Shown piece by piece: positions 5,320 through 6,804 of a DNA stretch of 6,804 nucleotides. Source of the stretch: JAQYVZ01 sp035269105 (GTDB lineage Bacteria; Desulfobacterota; Desulfuromonadia; Desulfuromonadales; BM103); assembly GCA_035269105.1 (NCBI GenBank), contig DATFJP010000152.1, positions 1-6,804 on the forward strand, read 5' to 3'. Every line of letters begins with the position of its first letter. Position 1 is the first letter of the stretch. The notes below the pieces were generated by a model. The model saw nothing but the letters and a program-made list of their open reading frames with translations, had not been told where the DNA came from and ran no database searches. A program made the translations under genes and the position numbers.

Positions 5320-5321
5320 CT

Positions 5322-5340
5322 GAAATCGATTTTCATTTTC
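5322..5340. promoter_or_regulatory. Fur box 2, over the feo transcription start
   Basis: The 19 bases here match the Fur box consensus at 13 positions, with the half TTTTCATTTTC especially clear. It covers roughly -4 to +15 of the predicted start. Confidence 0.6.
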
Positions 5341-5402
5341 CGTGCCTTCGGGCCTCTGATTTATTCTCATCGCCGCGGGATTTTCCCGGCAAAACTTAAC
5401 GT

Positions 5403-5423
5403 CTTCGGTCCTGCCATCCGAAG
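5403..5423 (+). promoter_or_regulatory. Hairpin just before the feoA ribosome binding site
   Basis: CTTCGG (5403-5408) and CCGAAG (5418-5423) form a perfect 6-bp stem with a 9-nt loop, ending 9 nt before AAGGAG (5433-5438). A second stem (CGGGA with TCCCG, loop TTT, about 5378-5390) lies upstream. Neither is followed by a T-run. They may stabilise the leader or tune translation. Confidence 0.35.
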
Positions 5424-5447
5424 GTCTCTCTCAAGGAGTATCGGTCT

Positions 5448-5693
5448 ATGGAGAATTCATTGCGAATGCTTGGTGTCAATGAAAGAGCAAAAATCACCTC
5501 AATTTGTGCTCAAGGGGAAATGAGCCGCCGTCTTAGGGATATGGGATTGATTCCCGGAACCGAGGTCAAGGTGATCGGGCGGGCGCCCCTCAAGGACCCT
5601 GTCGCCCTGCGCCTGCGGGATTTTACCTTGACGCTGCGCAACAACGAGGCCGACTGCATTATGGTGGAAAAAATGGAGGGAAATGATGAGTAG
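5448..5693 (+). CDS. feoA: Ferrous iron transport protein A
   Basis: Encodes 81 residues, the usual FeoA length of about 75-85. FeoA is a small cytoplasmic SH3-like protein needed for Fe(II) uptake by FeoB. The family signature is plain: an opening LGVNERAKITSI, the helix RRLRDMGLIPGTEVKVIGRAPL, DPVALRLRDFTLTLRNNEA with its conserved Arg-rich strand, then I-V. AAGGAG (5433-5438) lies 9 nt before the ATG. The stop overlaps the feoB start, so the two are translationally coupled. Only one feoA copy is seen here; some relatives carry two. It is controlled by the Fur-flanked promoter upstream. Confidence 0.95.
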   Translation: MENSLRMLGVNERAKITSICAQGEMSRRLRDMGLIPGTEVKVIGRAPLKDPVALRLRDFTLTLRNNEADCIMVEKMEGNDE

Positions 5694-6804
5694 CACAGCA
5701 ACGATCGCCCTGGCCGGCAACCCCAATTCTGGCAAAACCACGCTTTTCAACGCGATTACCGGCGCCCGCCAGCGGGTTGGCAACTATCCCGGCATCACCG
5801 TAGAGCGCAAAGAAGGCACCCTCAACCTGGATGACATCAAAGTCAATGTCGTCGACCTGCCCGGCTGCTATTCACTCTCCGCCTACTCCCAGGAAGAGCT
5901 GGTGGCCCGCCAGGTCCTGGTCGATGAACGCCCTGACATTGTGGTCGATATTGTCGATGCCACCAAACTGGAACGCCACCTTTATCTCGCCGTGCAGTTT
6001 TTTGAATTAGGCATTCCAGTGGTGCTGGCGCTGAATATGATGGATGAAGCGAATAAGCAGGGTGTGCGGATTGACGCCGATCGTCTGTCATCGCTTCTCA
6101 AATGCCCCGTGGTGGAAACGGTGGCGCGCTCCGGTCAGGGCAAGCAGGCATTGATGAAACAAGCGCTGGCTCATGCCAAAGACCGAGGCGGGGTCTGGGA
6201 GCCACTCGAGATTTCCTATGGGCCGGACCTGGACCCGGCTCTGGACACCATGGCCGGCCTGATCGAAGACGCCAAATTCATGACCAGCCGCTATCCTGCC
6301 CGCTGGATCGCTCTTAAGTACATGGAAGCAGACGAGGAGATCCTTGCCAGCGGACGTAAGCTCGGGGGCCCCTGTGAAAAACTTGAGGAGATTGTCCAGC
6401 AGACCAAAGATCATTGCCTGAAGACCCTCAACACCGTCCCGGAAGCCATTATTGCCGATTATCGCTACGGCTTGATTAATGCCATTTTGCGGCAAAATGT
6501 CCTCACCCACGAAACCACGACCCGTGAGCGCATCGACACCTCCGCCAAGCTGGATACCATTTTGACCAATCGCTTGCTGGGTCCGGCCATCATGTTGGGT
6601 GTGCTGTATGGCATGTTCCAGATCACATTCACTGTCGGCGAAATCCCGATGGGCTGGCTGGAAGCCCTGTTTGGCTGGTTGGGCGAAACAGCCACCGCCT
6701 TGCTTCCGGAGGGCTTGGTCCAATCACTGGTTGTTTCGGGGATTATCGACGGTGTCGGCGGTGTGATGGGTTTTGTCCCGCTGATCGCCGTCATGTTTCT
6801 CATG
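5686..6804 (+). CDS. feoB: Ferrous iron transporter FeoB, G-domain and start of the membrane part (runs off window end)
   Basis: The first 373 residues of the inner-membrane Fe(II) transporter, about half of a typical 700-780-residue FeoB. The N-terminal GTPase domain has G1 GNPNSGKT (11-18), G2 Thr38 in NYPGIT, G3 DLPG (57-60), G4 NMMD (117-120) and a G5-like ARSG (147-150). A helical spacer follows (about 180-290), then the first membrane helix near LLGPAIMLGVLYGMF and the conserved GVMGFVPLIAVMFLM at the window edge. Two ATGs are adjacent, 5683 and 5686. The second is chosen because GGAGGG (5675-5680) is 5 nt from it and only 2 nt from the first. Either way the start overlaps the feoA stop (8 bases from 5686). 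The pore and Gate regions lie beyond the window. Confidence 0.96.
   Translation, partial: MSSTATIALAGNPNSGKTTLFNAITGARQRVGNYPGITVERKEGTLNLDDIKVNVVDLPGCYSLSAYSQEELVARQVLVDERPDIVVDIVDATKLERHLYLAVQFFELGIPVVLALNMMDEANKQGVRIDADRLSSLLKCPVVETVARSGQGKQALMKQALAHAKDRGGVWEPLEISYGPDLDPALDTMAGLIEDAKFMTSRYPARWIALKYMEADEEILASGRKLGGPCEKLEEIVQQTKDHCLKTLNTVPEAIIADYRYGLINAILRQNVLTHETTTRERIDTSAKLDTILTNRLLGPAIMLGVLYGMFQITFTVGEIPMGWLEALFGWLGETATALLPEGLVQSLVVSGIIDGVGGVMGFVPLIAVMFLM

Larger units (their letters stand above)
4987..5447. other. Divergent control region between marR and feoA
   Basis: This 461-base region holds the marR promoter and paired palindromes (5005-5055) and the Fur-controlled feo promoter with its leader (5269-5447). 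Between them, 5056-5268 has no gene I can support. It contains small inverted repeats (TTCACC 5152-5157 with GGTGAA 5169-5174; GAAAAAG 5172-5178 with CTTTTTC 5202-5208) and a direct repeat CGATCCT at 5188-5194 and 5197-5203. A 79-codon plus frame (5031-5270) crosses it but has no ribosome binding site. Confidence 0.6.

Noticed and set aside
6088..6723. 211-codon minus ORF opposite feoB
   Set aside because: The plus frame has all FeoB GTPase motifs and continues into its membrane part; the minus frame is its shadow.

Overview
The window looks like a chromosomal segment of a Gram-negative bacterium with moderately high GC. The gene content (WrbA, a CPC-type metal ATPase, a MarR regulator, a Fur-type feoAB locus) and protein style suggest a deltaproteobacterium of the Desulfuromonas/Geobacter kind. 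This placement is a judgement from general resemblance, not from a database search.

Layout. Positions 1-64 hold the first 21 codons of a minus-strand gene for an exported or membrane protein. A symmetric promoter-like dyad (96-126) separates it from a plus-strand unit of wrbA (384-1001) and a tiny SEC-C zinc-knuckle protein (1013-1234), closed by an intrinsic terminator (1391-1428). From about 1430 to 2493 the DNA is more AT-rich and holds small poorly known genes: a doubtful minus ORF (1342-1635), a dimeric alpha/beta-barrel-like protein (1715-1996) with a strong terminator (2039-2074), and a four-cysteine mini-protein on the minus strand (2144-2374). The right half is a metal-homeostasis block. 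A MarR regulator (4564-4986) and a P1B-type metal ATPase (2494-4422) run leftward. feoA (5448-5693) and feoB (5686 to beyond the window end) run rightward.

How it may work together. The 461-base divergent region between marR and feoA is rich in control signals. The marR promoter is flanked by two 11-bp palindromes 32 bp apart. The feo promoter is bracketed by two close matches to the Fur box. The MarR protein has histidines placed like those of the zinc sensor AdcR. The simplest reading is ferrous-iron import (feoAB) under Fur facing a metal-export pair (MarR sensor plus P1B ATPase) under its own regulator. The ATPase lacks an N-terminal metal-binding domain, and its last two membrane helices do not match the usual copper or zinc signatures, so its substrate is open.

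No CRISPR array, complete insertion sequence, rRNA or intact tRNA was seen. The most interesting points are the ATPase's unusual transport-site residues with its AdcR-like partner, the doubled Fur and MarR operators, the four-cysteine mini-protein, and a tRNA-like fragment (1341-1378) close to the change in base composition.
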